Notes: generated by a model not told the origin, from the letters alone. A stretch of DNA of 64,000 nt from Palaemon carinicauda (GCF_036898095.1 NC_090744.1:91992131-92056130), one strand, 5' to 3'; numbered from the stretch's first letter, positions 12,942 to 28,124 are shown. Program-made: numbers and translations.

Positions 12942-13234
12942 TAACTATTGATTTATTCCGGGGAAAGCGGAATTTAAATATGGATAATAGTGTCAGAGTT
13001 ATAATGTACATGTTTATTGCTTAGCTTTCGGAAAATCTATTTCCATCATTAGAGCCTAAAAATAGAGTACATTGTATAAGTTAAAACATAATTTGATAAA
13101 TATTCAAAACGGAAATTTAAAATGAGCACACTAAAAACTTTGAAGTAAGAATAAGAATAACTTAAAAATATATCAAAGCGCCAGAGCTATAAACTTATAT
13201 AGATTAAAATTGCACATAGGTTACTTCATATGTT

Positions 13235-13289
<55 letters not shown>

Positions 13290-13908
13290 TGATTATTTGT
13301 AAAAGAAAAATTCAAAATTTGCAGTGAAAGGTTGATTAAAATTTTGCAAGTTTTTGCTGAAAAAAATACTGATTCAGATATAAATGAAATCTGGCCGTGC
13401 ATTTCCTTGTAAGACGAATAAAACTCTCCTCAATCCTCGTAAATTCGTAAACCTTTCAGTAAAAACATTAATGAAATCAAAGATTATCGTAAAATACACA
13501 AAACGGTGAATATATGATTACTGGTGAGTTAAAAAACTGATATGAAATATGAATTTTAGTATTATTTTTATTTTGCAGAAAATATGTAGTAATCTTAATC
13601 TTTGACAATTTAATGAAGTTGAAAAACACAAACATATTACTAAAAGTTCTCTCCCGGGTAAGAAAAAAATCTTTTCCAAATGAGATTTTTGCTTTTGGGA
13701 TTCTTGTGCGTGTTTAAAGAGATAAATTAGAGCAATTAGAAAATGAATGAACATAAATTGAAATTATCATAAAACGGGAAAGCGGAATGATGCTAACACA
13801 ATTATTAATCAAAGTAGAATAAAGGTAAAACAAATAAAAAGATTATTGATAAATAAATCTTCTTGTAACTTATCAATATTACTTAGTTATACACAACACA
13901 CGTGCATG

Positions 13909-13953
<45 letters not shown>

Positions 13954-13971
13954 TTACACACACATGGATGT

Positions 13972-14012
<41 letters not shown>

Positions 14013-14419
14013 GGCTATATGATATATGTATATATATATATATATATATGATATATTTGTATATATATATATTTATTTACGAAATTATGTAATACAAGAA
14101 AACCATTTCTAAATTCCGAGCAGAGAGGTGATCTGTTAGATAAAAGGAGATTAAGATGGAAAATCTACAAGAATTTGTCATTAACATCGATCCCAAGAAA
14201 CGTAAGGGAACATTTCCTAATGCGAGAGAAGGGACTTTGGAGATATTGATGCCATTTGTTCAAACATGGTATGGGAGGAGCTTAATCTTGCTAACGACGG
14301 AGCTTTAATAGAAGGAATCTCATTTTTCGCTAATTACTTCCAATCTATTTTACCCTCCTTTGATTTTCCATTTCCACGAGGACTAATTAAGCTTTTTGTA
14401 ACTATGGTAAACCGTGACG

Positions 14420-14470
<51 letters not shown>

Positions 14471-15002
14471 GCATCAGCAAAATAGTTAAAAACACTTTCG
14501 GACAGATAATTTGGAATTAACAGGTTGGTGATTTGAAGAACATTAGTGGCGAAATAATGACTGATAGAAATCGACGACTTATAACATGAAATGTAAACAT
14601 GTTCTAGTGGAGGAAATGAAGGTAGTTTAAATCTGTAAGGAAATTGGGAGGTTGTGAGCTCTGGGAATACTGTAAGATTCCAACATTTATTAATATAAAA
14701 AAAAAAAAAAATTAATCATCATACTCTAGGTACTGGAAAAACAAACAAACAAACAGAAGTTTACACTACAAGTATTTCGGTCTTGGACTGATTTGTATCT
14801 GAGAAGGTTTAAAAGAGTTAGTTCCTGAATGGGGAACTTCCTCTTGAGAGCTTTTGGTTCATATTATGGTTATTTTTTAATTTTTTTTTTTTAAATTTTG
14901 ATGAGCTATAGTAGGAAATACGTTGTGATTAACGATAATTATTTTTCTTTTCATGTGAAATATGATGGTTTTGCTAATATGGAATTTTCCACAAAACAAA
15001 CG

Positions 15003-15049
<47 letters not shown>

Positions 15050-16420
15050 CTATTAGAGTTAGGGAGTGACAGAGATTATCATGAGTTTAATAGGAAGATA
15101 CATTCATGGAAAAAAATAAAAGTTGTGGCTTTGAGGTGATGTCAAATGCTATCATTTTTTTTTTTCTGTTAATTCCTTTCCCTATTTAGATTATAAAATC
15201 ATATATGTTTCTTTTGAAACTATTTTCTGAAGATCTTTTATACTACCTGTTTGACTTTCCCCCTCATGATGTACACATTAACATATAATTTTCTATAGGC
15301 CTAATTCGAAGGTGTACAATGATTTAACTGTACTATCCCTCTCGGTCTCATTTCACTTACTGTTTTCGCACACAGATCAACATTACACTGATTTATCAAA
15401 GCCTTTGGGATCTTTTTTCATTAGAAACTCATTGTGCTTCTCATCACTGAAACAGGAAACTTTACACTCGATAAGAAGAACCTTGAATCCTTGGGAAACA
15501 AAATTTCATTTAAACTAATTAGAATGAAAAGGGGATCATATCATATATCATATCACGTCATATGCAATGACGAATACTAACGGCATTCAAAACCAAATGT
15601 GGAAATCATAAACATAAAGGATTGATAAGAAGGTTACAGATATAAGTTGTTATTTTAATTATTTTAGGTATACCATTTATTGTATATACAACTGTACAAT
15701 TTAATAATATCTAACATGAACGTTGCTAATGTAGAATATCATTGGAGGTTCACTTTAGGAGCGGATAGAGTCATTTTCCTTTACTTTGGTTTTTAAGTCA
15801 GCTGGAAAATATTCTTTTTTAGGTCGTGGATTTCGTTCAACAGTTATTCTAAATGACAAACAAACATTATAAATAGATAAATCGGAGGCTATGGGGAAAG
15901 ATTAAACCAAGAAAAGAGAAAAAAAAACAATAGAGGATTTTAAAAAATTAATAAGAAATTTTTATTAAATTCTTCGTATAGTTCTATGGAGAGATAAAAG
16001 TTGATTACAACTCTCGCATGCATATTCCTGTTGAATTCAGGTGTTTTCTACTTTAAATTGAGATCTACCCATCACCACCATTGTATCCTGTTGGTAAGTT
16101 TGAAATACTTGGCTATGTTTAATGATAATTTCTAGGTACAAAAAGGCTAAATTCGACAGGAATATGTATGGGAAAGTTGTAATCAACTCTTTGCATCAGA
16201 GTGGTAATTCCTTGGAACCTCAATATCTTGGGGCCGAGTTCGATTCCCTAGTCAATCAATCTACTCTGATGATATTGTTTGAAAGAAATTTAGAAGTAAT
16301 GATTGGACGAGAAATAGTAATCCAAGAAAAATCTAAAACTGTTGAGGTTGAGTGGTTATGTAGTATTCATGGACCAAGAGGAGTATGAAAATAAGAAATA
16401 CTGGTGAATAGGATTATTGT
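12942..16420. other. AT-rich DNA with scattered (CT)n/(GA)n tracts
   Basis: No gene or element relic was recognised. Microsatellites lie at 13235-13287 (CT), 13913-13951 (TC), 13972-14075 (AT), 14422-14463 (TC) and 15005-15046 (GA). Open frames here, up to 88 codons, lack recognisable motifs. Confidence 0.5.
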
Positions 16421-16424
16421 AGAT

Positions 16425-16567
16425 GAATGAGTCGATAAGTGTGTGGTTGAGATGGTTCAGCCATGTGTCAAAAATGAAGGATGGAAGGGATTGTTAACCA
16501 AGTGTGTAAGAGAAAAATACAGAAAACGATGAATGGATAAGGGATTAGAAAGAAAGGACATTTATCT

Positions 16568-16570
<3 letters not shown>
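16425..16570 (+). pseudogene. LINE RT C-terminal fragment
   Basis: The plus-strand translation gives VWLRWFSHVSKMKDGR followed by a basic stretch. This resembles the LRWFGHVxRM motif near the C-terminus of many RTE/I-type LINE ORF2 proteins. The fragment is about 50 codons with stops. The assignment rests on this single motif. Confidence 0.4.

Positions 16571-16609
<39 letters not shown>
16569..16609. repeat. (GA)n microsatellite
   Basis: About 40 bp of uninterrupted (GA)n. Confidence 0.95.
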
Positions 16610-16610
<1 letters not shown>

Positions 16611-16857
16611 TGATGAACCTTTAGTACAGGTGTATGAAGCAGGTAGAGTTGCAGGAGATTCATCAACTTTTCACCAGTAACATTTCAATGTGACCGTTAT
16701 ATTGATAAGGGCATCTTCGCAGACCTTTCTTGATAATGTAGAAGAAAAGTTAACGTTCTTGGGTAATGTATTGCTAAGGATGAGCGAATCAAGAAGTGGC
16801 TGTGGCTCAATATTTGAAAGTATTTAAATCCTCTAAGCTGCTCTGTGAATTGTTTTA

Positions 16858-16864
16858 TACATAC

Positions 16865-16900
<36 letters not shown>

Positions 16901-16908
16901 ATATATTT

Positions 16909-16954
<46 letters not shown>

Positions 16955-16976
16955 ATGTGTATGTGTATATATATGC

Positions 16977-17014
<38 letters not shown>

Positions 17015-17045
17015 ATGTGTATATATATACATATATATATATATA

Positions 17046-17089
<44 letters not shown>

Positions 17090-17116
17090 ATATATATATA
17101 TATGTATACAGTATAC

Positions 17117-17153
<37 letters not shown>

Positions 17154-17192
17154 TATATTTGTGTGTATGTGTGTGTATTTGTGTGTATATAT
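16858..17192. repeat. Large compound (AT)n/(GT)n microsatellite
   Basis: About 330 bp of (AT)n interrupted by ATAC, ATTT and (GT)n blocks. All reading frames stay open across it, giving spurious tyrosine/isoleucine-rich ORFs on both strands. Confidence 0.95.
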
Positions 17193-17666
17193 AGACAAAA
17201 TATGTAGCGTATACACACATGATTGTGTGTAAACAGTTGTAAATCAACGAAGTTTTATCACGTTCGCAAAATTTAATTTATATTATGACATATTAAAATA
17301 ATGTTAAAGATAAGACGTTAAAACCTTTTTATATCAAACTCAGAGAATTTAGGAAGAAAAGAAAAATATTCTGAGTTAGGACAAAATAGAAATTTTGACA
17401 TGAAAAGGTTGATGGATTTTTTAATGGCGGCCAATGCCAGGTGCCTCTTTTAGAGCAATGTAAAATATCAAAAGATTTTTTTTTTCAGTCTTTTAGACGG
17501 AAATCCCAACTAATTGCAATTTTCACAGGTTTTGCTAATTTGGATGAATTATGAGTTTAATGAGATTATGAAGAATTATCGGTGAAACGTCAGTTGGTAT
17601 ATACTGTATCTAAGTGTGATTTAATTTCAATCACAGGTGGGTCCTTCTTCTCTCTCTCTCTCTCTC

Positions 17667-17697
<31 letters not shown>

Positions 17698-18252
17698 TTA
17701 GATTAAATTCAAATACTTTATGTAAGTTAACTAGCTGAAAATCTTTTTAAACAGATCCTCAACACATGGCTCTTCTTTTCACGATTGTTTTCATTGCCTT
17801 TTGCAATGGTTAAAAAATAATCATATTAATCATTCTAGGATAAATACCTTCTTTCCATTAATTTTCCTGTTAACAATTATTATTTTTTCCATTGTTTTTA
17901 TCTCTTTTTTTACATGTTTTGCATTATGAAATAAACACATTTCATATTATGAGAGCCCAAAAATGTCTGTTAATGATCCAACCTTTTGACAAATTCATAT
18001 GTTCAAAATGCTTGAAGTGAGGTTCTTCTAAAATACATTCATAGTCTAGGGTCTTTTTATTAAATAAAGGAGAGAAAGATAAATTGTACAGTCAAATGCA
18101 GTCAATTCATATTAAAAGAAAAAGGAAAGAAGGAGAAAGGTACTGATAAATGCTGTACAGCAGATGTGAAAGATTTATTTGAGATACGTATCGAACTAAG
18201 ATTCTAGAAGATGAGCACGGAGAAATATTTCCAATTGAAAGTAAGAATCAAT
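17193..18252. other. No gene recognised; one (TC)n tract
   Basis: AT-rich sequence with (TC)n at 17647-17697. Nothing else was recognised. Confidence 0.45.
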
Positions 18253-20226
18253 TTGCAGTCTTAGAGACTTTAATTAAGAGACGAAGAACAGATAATTAAC
18301 GAAGAATGGTGTGATATTAAGAACATATGTCAGTCAATTGCAGTTACAAGGAGAAAGCCATGTACATCAAATGATACTTGGGATACTATAAAAAGGAGAC
18401 AAGAACAGAAATTAATTATTGAATATTTTCGAGGAAGTAATGAAAATTACAAGGTAGAGCATGCTAAATATTCCAGTATTGACAGTGAGGTCAAAAAGAA
18501 AAGCCCGGAATGACTGCAGAGAATATTTAGACAGTAAAGCAGATGAGGCTGACAAAGCTATGAATTCAGGGAGCGGCTATGGTGTAAGAAATGCTAATAG
18601 AATTATTAATGAAATCTCGACTTGGCCAAAAAAGAAGAAGCATATACCCATCAAAAAGACAGATGGATCTGTTATAACAACAGAAAATGAAGAAAGACAA
18701 AGTTGGATGGAAGACATCAGTGAGGTCATGAATAGGAGATATGAAGGGAATAGTTTGATTGATATACCTGAAGACCTTGATGTACTCATGAGTAAAATCA
18801 GTGTGTTTGAAGTCGAAGCTATCATTCAAAATCTCAAGAGATGGAAAGCTCCTGGATGTGATGTAATAACTGATGAGATAACATTGGCCGAAAATGAAAT
18901 GACTTCCAGAATACTTACAAGATTATATTGTAAAATGTGGAGTGAAGAGGCAAAATCTGATGATTAGGATTTAGGAGTGTTGGTGAAAATGGCAAGAAAG
19001 GAATATTACTGATTGCGATACCTACAAGAGCATCACAGTTACGCCACTTGTCATGAAAATACATAGTATGCTAATTCTAAATAAAAGAGAGAAAGATCGA
19101 TGAAAAACTGAGAGATGAACAAGCAGGATTTAGAAAAGGTAGTAGTCATATTAGCTAAATTTTTATTTCAAGGTATGTTGTACAGCGATGTGAATAATAT
19201 AGAAAACCACTTTTAGTGGCATTTGTGGACTATGATAAAGCCTTTGATAGTGTGCACCGGCCATTTTTGTGGCGAGTCCTGCGTTATTAGGAGTTCCTCT
19301 TAAATATGTAAATTTCATTAACTCTGTTAATGGTACTGGAGTCTTATCAAGTGAATTTCCATTGGACAGTGGAGTACTCCAAGGGAATGTGTTGTCACCT
19401 CTGTTGTTTATCCTCCTCATGGATTTTGTAAGACATTGAACATTTGGGGATGGTGGAAAAGGATTGGAGTGAATTGGTAGTAGGAAATCAGCTGACCTAG
19501 AGTATGCTGATGACGCTATCCTTATTAGCAGAACACCACAGGACTTGTAAAGATAAATAGAAGAAAGGCAAGGATGATGAGACCAGAATATGCAATTGCA
19601 GATGAAATATCATTGCAAGAAGAAAGGATTAATGAGGTAGAATCATTCAAATATTTAGGGACATTGATCTTTTATACAGGGTCTTTAGAATGGGAGTTTG
19701 ATGAAAGATTGAAAAAAATATCATACAAAGGCTACGTTAAGTAAAATCTGGAAGTCAAATCGCCTGAAATTTCACATAGAAATCAGGTTATATATATATA
19801 AATTTAGTGGGATCAGAGCTAGTCTATGGACATGAGTCATAGTATGACAATTAAACAATATCTAATAGATTTTGTAGATTTAAGAACAAAGCCCCCAGAT
19901 CAATATTGAGGGTTAAATTGCAGGTCAGGATTAGAAATGAAACTATAAGTAAGACTACTCGACTGCCATATGTAAATGAGGTTATGGTGAGGGGTAGATG
20001 GAGATGCTTTGGGCATGCTCTTTGCACTCCCCAAGAGAGATTAGTTCACCGAATTTTTAACTGGGCTCAACATGGTACTAAAATAATGGGAAAACCAAGC
20101 ATACATGACTGAGGACTATGAAGCGTGAAGTAAGAGATGATGATTGGAGACCTGCTGATTTAAAAGCTCAAGATAGAGACGACTGGCGAAATCTATCTGA
20201 CGCCCTTTGCATCAATAGGCGTTAGA

Positions 20227-20534
<308 letters not shown>

Positions 20535-20539
20535 CACAC

Positions 20540-21543
20540 AATTCCCCGGAATCTTTTATGTTCCCAAAATTATGATCATAAATCCTTAAATTATATCTTA
20601 CAATCTAAGTGATACAGATATTCCTGCATTTGAATGGATCAAGGAAGGTCCGCATATAGGAGCAGCTATTCAAGGGTCGAAGTTCTTTTATTTTCCTGAA
20701 GGTAAGATGGGTTATTGATTATTAGCTTTTTCTACTCCTTTTCTGGTTCGTAGGAATCGTTACCGTTTTCACTAAATGACTAAATTTTTTTAAAGTTATT
20801 GTAGCAATTGCTATCTTACAAGAGGGCTGGTTTACCTTCGCTCGATTTTATCCTGATTTTAGTCAAATACTAGATTTTAGTCAGATATGAAATAAAAACA
20901 AATCAAGTTCTTTTTTTTTTCTTTCTTTTTTTTTTTGATTATTTTTCATTTGTAAACAGCTCATAAAAAACACTGAATTATGGTTGGGACTATTACAGGT
21001 AGAATTAATATTCTTTTTTATTCTATCAATAACATATGTGTTATTTCCTTCTTTAAGTGATGGAGGTCCAACACACATGTTCTACGTATTCATACCAAAG
21101 CATTTCATTTTCAAGAAGCCTGCTAAGCTCCTAATTCATTGAATACTTGCTTCAATATTTTTCTTAATAACTATTCAACTTTAACAAACTACAAAATCCT
21201 CCATTATTCTAATTACCTCAAAAAGGTATTTTCACTATGCATATGCTTATTTTTTAACTAAATATTTACATATTTACTCAGCTTTTAGCCAGAATGAACA
21301 GAGTTGGCCAAAAGACTTAAAATAAAATTTTAACCACCGGAATTAGACCAAAATTATCCTGGAAGAATATTGTCCCGGAAACTGGAAGATCGCTTTAGCG
21401 TTGGAGGAAATTCTTGAATGCATGAACTAAAGTCGTTATTAATCATATTTATGTTTCGAGTCGGTTTTGCTAGACAGGCGTACAGCACGTTGTTGATTGG
21501 AGTACTTATGCTTTGTTGTATTTGCCAATTTTTTAATATTTTA
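20540..21543. other. No gene recognised
   Basis: AT-rich sequence with poly-T runs near 20911-20936. No protein motif or repeat relation was seen. Confidence 0.4.
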
Positions 21544-21670
<127 letters not shown>

Positions 21671-21980
21671 TATAGTGAGTATACAAAAAAGGAAATTCGA
21701 ATGTTCATTTTAAAGTCGAAAACAATTCAATTTACACAGTCCAACTCCCTGGTGACTATTACTAAATACATGGATCTGGTTGAAAATATTAGTATATCTG
21801 TATATATTATGCCTACTAAACAAATATTGCATGGTATTATAGCACCATGATTAGGACAATTCTTTTTTCCTTGTATTTGTCTCTTATGTGAAAATGTAAT
21901 TTTAATCTAGAGATAATAAATTCCCAATCATGTTCTGGGTAGTGGGCTATTGCTGACGTCAACTCTCCAAACAGTGTCAA

Positions 21981-22442
21981 GGTAGGTTAACACCTACTCA
22001 CTTTTTAGCTGCGACGTGTTACGCAATGTGGTCGTGCCATCTCGCAAAAAGGGGTACAACACCTCGAGCCAGCTCGTGACAAGACCTCGCAAGAAAATTG
22101 TAAAGATAGGTTGACACCTACGCACTTTTGGGCTTCAACGTGTCACGACATGGGTTCGAGCCACTTCGTAGGTGAAAACACCCAAAAATATGCCAACGTT
22201 GCGAGGTCTTGCGACATGGCACGAGGTTGTTTTACGATTTCCTGCGCAGTGCCAGGAGGTGGACTCGGTGTTTCCTTGGGAGGTGTCACGAGATGAGGCG
22301 AGGTGTTTACGCACTTTTGCGATGTAATGACGGTGTTGCAAGGTACCTTGTGCAGTGTCGTGAGGTACCTGCTAGGTACCAAAAAGTTTGCAAGGTACTT
22401 TCAAGTGTCAATAAGTGTCACATAAAAAGTGCCCAACCTACC
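21981..22442. mobile_element. Inverted-terminus element (MITE-like)
   Basis: The left end begins ggtaggttaacacctactca followed by ctttttagctgcg. The right end, read in reverse complement, begins ggtaggttgggcacttttta. The shared GGTAGGTT and CACTTTTTA blocks suggest terminal inverted repeats. The left terminus also recurs directly about 124 bp inside (22105: gataggttgacacctacgca). A palindrome caaggtaccttg lies at 22339-22350. No transposase frame is present, so this would be non-autonomous. The right ~200 bp (from 22241) is also the start of every unit of the tandem array, so the duplication breakpoint falls inside this element. The superfamily is not determined. Confidence 0.45.
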
Positions 22443-22481
22443 AGGGTGTTCGAAGCCTGGGGAGGTCACTCACTATTTTAC

Positions 22482-23584
22482 CGACCATCATAAGTATTAG
22501 TTCCTCTAGTGTGATTAAATCCCCGAGAAAAAGTGAAAAAACATTTAATATTTTACCTCGACAGATAATAAATGCTACCTTTCTCACTTTATTTCATGAA
22601 CAACCCTTTTTTTAAAGTGATTTAGAGTTATTTCATATACAATTAAAACAAATTGAATCTACAGTTTTTATGAATAATTCATTTGAAATGAAATCTAGAA
22701 TTCATTTACTCCTTACTGTAGGTAAGAATCATGCAAATAATTTTATTGAATATAAGAAAAGTTAGCAGTAGCAAAATTATATTTATTGGAACTCAAGTGT
22801 TTATACTGTATTTTAACATGTGAATTAGGTATTTAAATTATCAACTAGTATCAAATAGAGCAATGGATACTTGTGTTGCTTCGAACCTAAATATCTTCTA
22901 CCTACATGAGAGTGATAATCAATTAAAAAAGTTATCTTCATACAATCTATTATAATCAACAATAATGATAACAAAATTAATAATGAACATGAACAGGCAT
23001 AAAACTAATACACTTAAAATAACATTCAATGGATTCATCAACTTTTGAACTCACTATACACAATATATGTTGGATAGAAATTATTAATTATGTTTGACAG
23101 TAAAATACTATTTGTACTGAGAAGAGAGAGAATGTTGGCTCTTACAAAGGGATCGGTTGAATCTCTTATGCATTCTCAGCTAACTCCACCCACCTACTTC
23201 TCGGGACAAAAAAAAAAAAAAAAAGACTAAATCTATTTCGAGAAGTTTCTTCCCCTTTCCAACCACGTGGAAACAAAAATTACATAAGCCTTCGTGTTCT
23301 TACCTTGTGTGTGTGATAGAGCATACCTAAACAACCTTACACAAAAGTTCGTAACAAAATATGTGAAAGAAAAAGTTAATTCTTAAAAATATCATGAATT
23401 TACATATACTGAATTGAATGAAAAATACAATTAAATGAATGACAAAAGTCTTATGTAATTTACATACATTACTTAAACCTACATGAGTGAAACTCACTTA
23501 CGAGCTGGCTATACATCTCTTAAATACACAAATGAAATATATGAGTAAAATATTTATTCTATACTAAACAAGCCTCGTAAGATT
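22482..23584. other. Array-internal AT-rich segment, no gene
   Basis: Present in all four units (also 26945-28044, 32759-33828 and, in pieces, 37149-39170). It holds no recognisable coding sequence. A poly-A run of 13-18 bases after cttctcgggac (for example 23209-23224) varies in length among units. Confidence 0.6.
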
Positions 23585-23604
23585 ATATATATTTATATAT
23601 ACGT

Positions 23605-23698
<94 letters not shown>

Positions 23699-23759
23699 GA
23701 ATGTATATATATATAAATATATATATACACATATATATATAAGTATATATATACATATA
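23585..23759. repeat. (AT)n tract of array unit 1
   Basis: Compound (AT)n. Equivalent tracts lie at 28045-28188, 33829-33960 and 39172-39299 with different lengths and interruptions. Confidence 0.9.
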
Positions 23760-24561
<802 letters not shown>

Positions 24562-25385
24562 TGTTACGGGCCACTGGTTCGAGTCCGGCCTTGCTTAAGA
24601 GACTCAAGGGCCATAACCAAAAAAATACAATAGTAGGTCGCCAGTCAGCAATAATACAAGGAATACTGACAAATATATGTATTTACAATAATATTCAAAT
24701 AAAACTAATGAAAGAAAGGGGAGCACAACAGATAATTGTATTTTAATTCAAGCCACGAGGAGCTTCGAATGGAGTTTGGTGGGCCGTGGATGAAACTCCA
24801 GCACAGCAATCCCATTCCCTGGAAAGGGGAATAACTTGAATTATTAACAGCACACTTACTTCTACTGGCTGGGAACACGATGAAGTCGTGTGGTTAAAAC
24901 CTTTAAGCAAATTAAATGAAAATGCAAAGCTTAGGGATTTAAACGTTACACATGGGAATCAACACTGTCACATGGTGAATTAATTAAGACTAGGACTAAA
25001 CGGCACACGTAGTCTGGGTATAGGAGATAGGATACAAGGTTCAGTGGGTAGGATTTCTTTAAAGGATGAAAGGGAAAAAATGGGATGTGATAAGGAAGGG
25101 ATGGGAAGTTGGGTAAGGATATTGAGAATCCCAAAATCAGACACCTTACCTTAGTAAAGGGACTCTGGTCCCTCCCTTATGGAGGATATGTAAACAGAGG
25201 TCCTGCCTCCCTGATGTCTTGAGGGTGAAGAGAGATGGTGGTTCCCTCAAGGAGGCTGAGTCCAGAAGAAGGATACCCAGTTCTTCCTGGGTAGATTCAA
25301 CCCCACGTGGCCCCCAATTGGGGGTGGTAGGGGGGATTGGCCTGACCGCTGTCCTATTGGTCAGGCTGGGTCACGTGTCCTGACA
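24562..25385 (-). mobile_element. Gypsy-type 3' LTR candidate (unit 1)
   Basis: On the minus strand this 824 bp block begins TGTCAGGACACGTGACCC and ends GGCCCGTAACA, giving the TGT...ACA ends expected of an LTR. Just upstream on that strand is a purine-rich run (gaaagaggagg, then atggatggggg; plus positions 25386-25410) that fits a polypurine tract. The first 60 bp hold two CCAAT boxes and a CACGTG motif, compatible with an LTR promoter. The block has the same 824 bp length in units 1 and 3, and in unit 2 once the insertion is removed. A tRNA B-box-like ggttcgagtcc sits at 24576-24586 near its end. The 5' LTR is not in the array, so the call is by structure only. Confidence 0.55.
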
Positions 25386-26110
25386 CCCCCATCCATAGGC
25401 CTCCTCTTTCGCCCGGGATCTAGACATTGTCAGGTGATTCGTAAAAAGGTGGCTGAAAATGAGATCTCAAGGGGAGTAGACTGGTATAGGATGGTTTGGG
25501 GGGGGGGTTGAGACTCTGGGTAGGGTCCCAAAACTCGTGGCCGGCCAACGAAGTCCTTGCTGGTGGGGTCTTTGTTTGGTAGGAAGGTGGCTCAATGACC
25601 GCCACTACTAACAGCCCCGCATTTTAGCAGATTTTGTCCTAAAACAGGACAAGAACTCTGCAAGCAAGGTCTGAAGCCACTAGCCTTAATGACTTCTCCC
25701 TCAGTGAGTCTCACCACGATAATGGATAAATATCTAAGCTGCAACTAAGGTCATAATTTTACGTTATTTTGACAGTAAATTAACTTTAAGTGCCTCGTAG
25801 AAATAAGCATGCTGACTGTGAGGCAACAACCAAAAAATTTAAAACTGCAAAATTGAAAATTAAAATGCAAAATTGGTTAAAGTTAAGTGACCTAGTGCAG
25901 TGGGACACATGAAAATTAAAACAAATTGACACATAGGCAAAAGATAAAATAAATACAAAAAAATTCATTAAATGAAATTAATGATGCCAAGGTGGCCCCT
26001 CAAGTTTATCTACCTGGGGAGACACCAAGGACAATTAAAATTTTTTCATACAACCTAAATTAACCTACTGACTATGGCTACGCTATGGTCATGGCACTGT
26101 GCATTGGGCA

Positions 26111-26671
26111 CTAATGCCGGGAGAACATATTTCTCTCCTCTGAGCTCTTTAGGCGCTTGACCTTCCAGTTGTAGTTCTGGAGGTCTATGCCCCACCTCAT
26201 GAGCCCTTTATTCCCATTACGTAGCTCAGTCAAGTAGGTTAGAGGGTTATGCTTCTTTAGGAATGTCAGTGGGAACTCTTGGTCCACATGATTGGCATAA
26301 GTACACCTAGTTGTTACAGCTTCGAGGCAGCGCATTGAACGGTCGATCATTGTTAGTCGACAACAGCTTCCGCGATTACTCCGGGTCAGGGAACCTATGT
26401 ACTTCACCAACACAGGGTAAAGAATACTTATTCCAGCCTCGTCCGAGTAGGCAGGTGCCCTGTAGTCTTCCAGCCTCTCGTCCGAATGCTGGAATCTGAT
26501 GAGCTCTGTCTCGCTCCTGGGGGTCTCCGGGCTGATGGGTGGTTCCCCTTTTGCTGCCTCTGAGACCTCTATCCCCTGTGGTGGGAAACAGCACACCTTC
26601 ACCAGAATTAACTTCTGGCGTATGAGGCTCAGACTCACTGCTGGAGGAGGAAAACTCTTGGGCCTCCTCAC
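26111..26671 (-). pseudogene. Gypsy pol remnant with RNase H C-terminus (unit 1)
   Basis: 186-codon minus-strand frame. The C-terminal ~60 residues read HNPLTYLTELRNGNKGLMRW and continue LQNYNWKVKRLKSSEERN, ending FSRH. This matches the end of Ty3/Gypsy RNase H (HNPL-YL ... RLxRWxLxLQxYNFxVxxxxGxxNxxAD-LSR). The usual Asp before HNPL reads as Lys and the ADxLSR motif is degraded. The middle (DRSMRCLEAV...) aligns loosely with the RNase H ERECLAIVWAV region. The N-terminal part (LIRFQHSDERLEDYR) resembles the linker before the integrase zinc domain, which would be out of the usual order; that reading is weak. No integrase follows before the LTR. RNase H degrades the RNA strand in reverse transcription; this piece is too short to be active. 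Confidence 0.6.
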
Positions 26672-28065
26672 TTAGCCAAGGTATTTCCCCAAGGTTAATG
26701 TCACCTGCGCAGTGCCACGAGGTGGACTCGGTGTTTCCTTGGGAGGTGTCACGAGATGAGGCGAGGTGTTTACACACTTTTGCGATGTAATGACAGTGGT
26801 GCAAGGTACCTTGTGCAGTGTTGTGAGGTACCTGCTAGGTACCACAAAGTTTGCAAGGTACTTTCAAGTGTCACTAAGTGTCACATAAAAAGTGCCCAAC
26901 CTACCAGGGTGTTCGAAGCCTGGGGAGGTCACTCACTATTTTACCGACCATCATAAGTATTAGTTCCTCTAGTGTGATTAAATCCCCGAGAAAAAGTGAA
27001 AAAACATTTAATATTTTACCTCGACAGATAATAAATGCTACCTTTCTCACTTTATTTCATGAACAACCCTTTTTTTAAAGTGATTTAGAGTTATTTCATA
27101 TACAATTAAAACAAATTGAATCTACAGTTTTTATGAATAATTCATTTGAAATGAAATCTAGAATTCATTTTCTCCTTACTGTAGGTAAGAATCATGCAAA
27201 TAATTTTATTGAATATAAGAAAAGTTAGCAGTAGCAAAATTATATTTATTGGAACTCAAGTGTTTATACTGTATTTTAACATGTGAATTAGGTATTTAAA
27301 TTATCAACTAGTATCAAATAGAGCAATGGATACTTGTGTTGCTTCGAACCTAAATATCTTCTACCTACATGAGAGTGATAATCAATTAAAAAAGTTATCT
27401 TCATACAATCTATTATAATCAACAATAATGATAACAAAATTAATAATGAACATGAACAGGCATAAAACTAATACACTTAAAATAACATTCAATGGATTCA
27501 TCAACTTTTGAACTCACTATACACAATATATGTTGGATAGAAATTATTAATTATGTTTGACAGTAAAATACTATTTGTACTGAGAAGAGAGAGAATGTTG
27601 GCTCTTACAAAGGGATCGGTTGAATCTCTTATGCATTCTCAGCTAACTCCACCCACCTACTTCTCGGGACAAAAAAAAAAAAAAAAAGACTAAATCTATT
27701 TCGAGAAGTTTCATCCCCTTTCCAACCACGTGGAAACAAAAATTACATAAGCCTTCGTGTTCTTACCTTGTGTGTGTGATAGAGCATACCTAAACAACCT
27801 TACACAAAAGTTCGTAACAAAATATGTGAAAGAAAAAGTTAATTCTTAAAAATATCATGAATTTACATATACTGAACTGAATGAAAAATACAATTAAATG
27901 AATGACAAAAGTCTTATGTAATTTACATATATTACTTAAACCTACATGAGTGAAACTCACTTACGAGCTGGCTATACATCTCTTAAATACTCAAATGAAA
28001 TACATGAATAAAATATTTATTCTATACTAAACAAGCCTCGTAAGATTATATATATTTATATATAC

Positions 28066-28124
<59 letters not shown>

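Noticed and set aside
24576..24586. ggttcgagtcc, a perfect tRNA B-box-like sequence in three array units
   Set aside because: No A box or tRNA fold can be placed upstream, because (AT)n lies there; it is near the LTR edge and probably fortuitous.
25786..25968. 60-codon ORF with the same translation in three array units (MNFFVFILSFAYV...)
   Set aside because: Its conservation equals that of the surrounding non-coding array sequence, so duplication rather than selection explains it.
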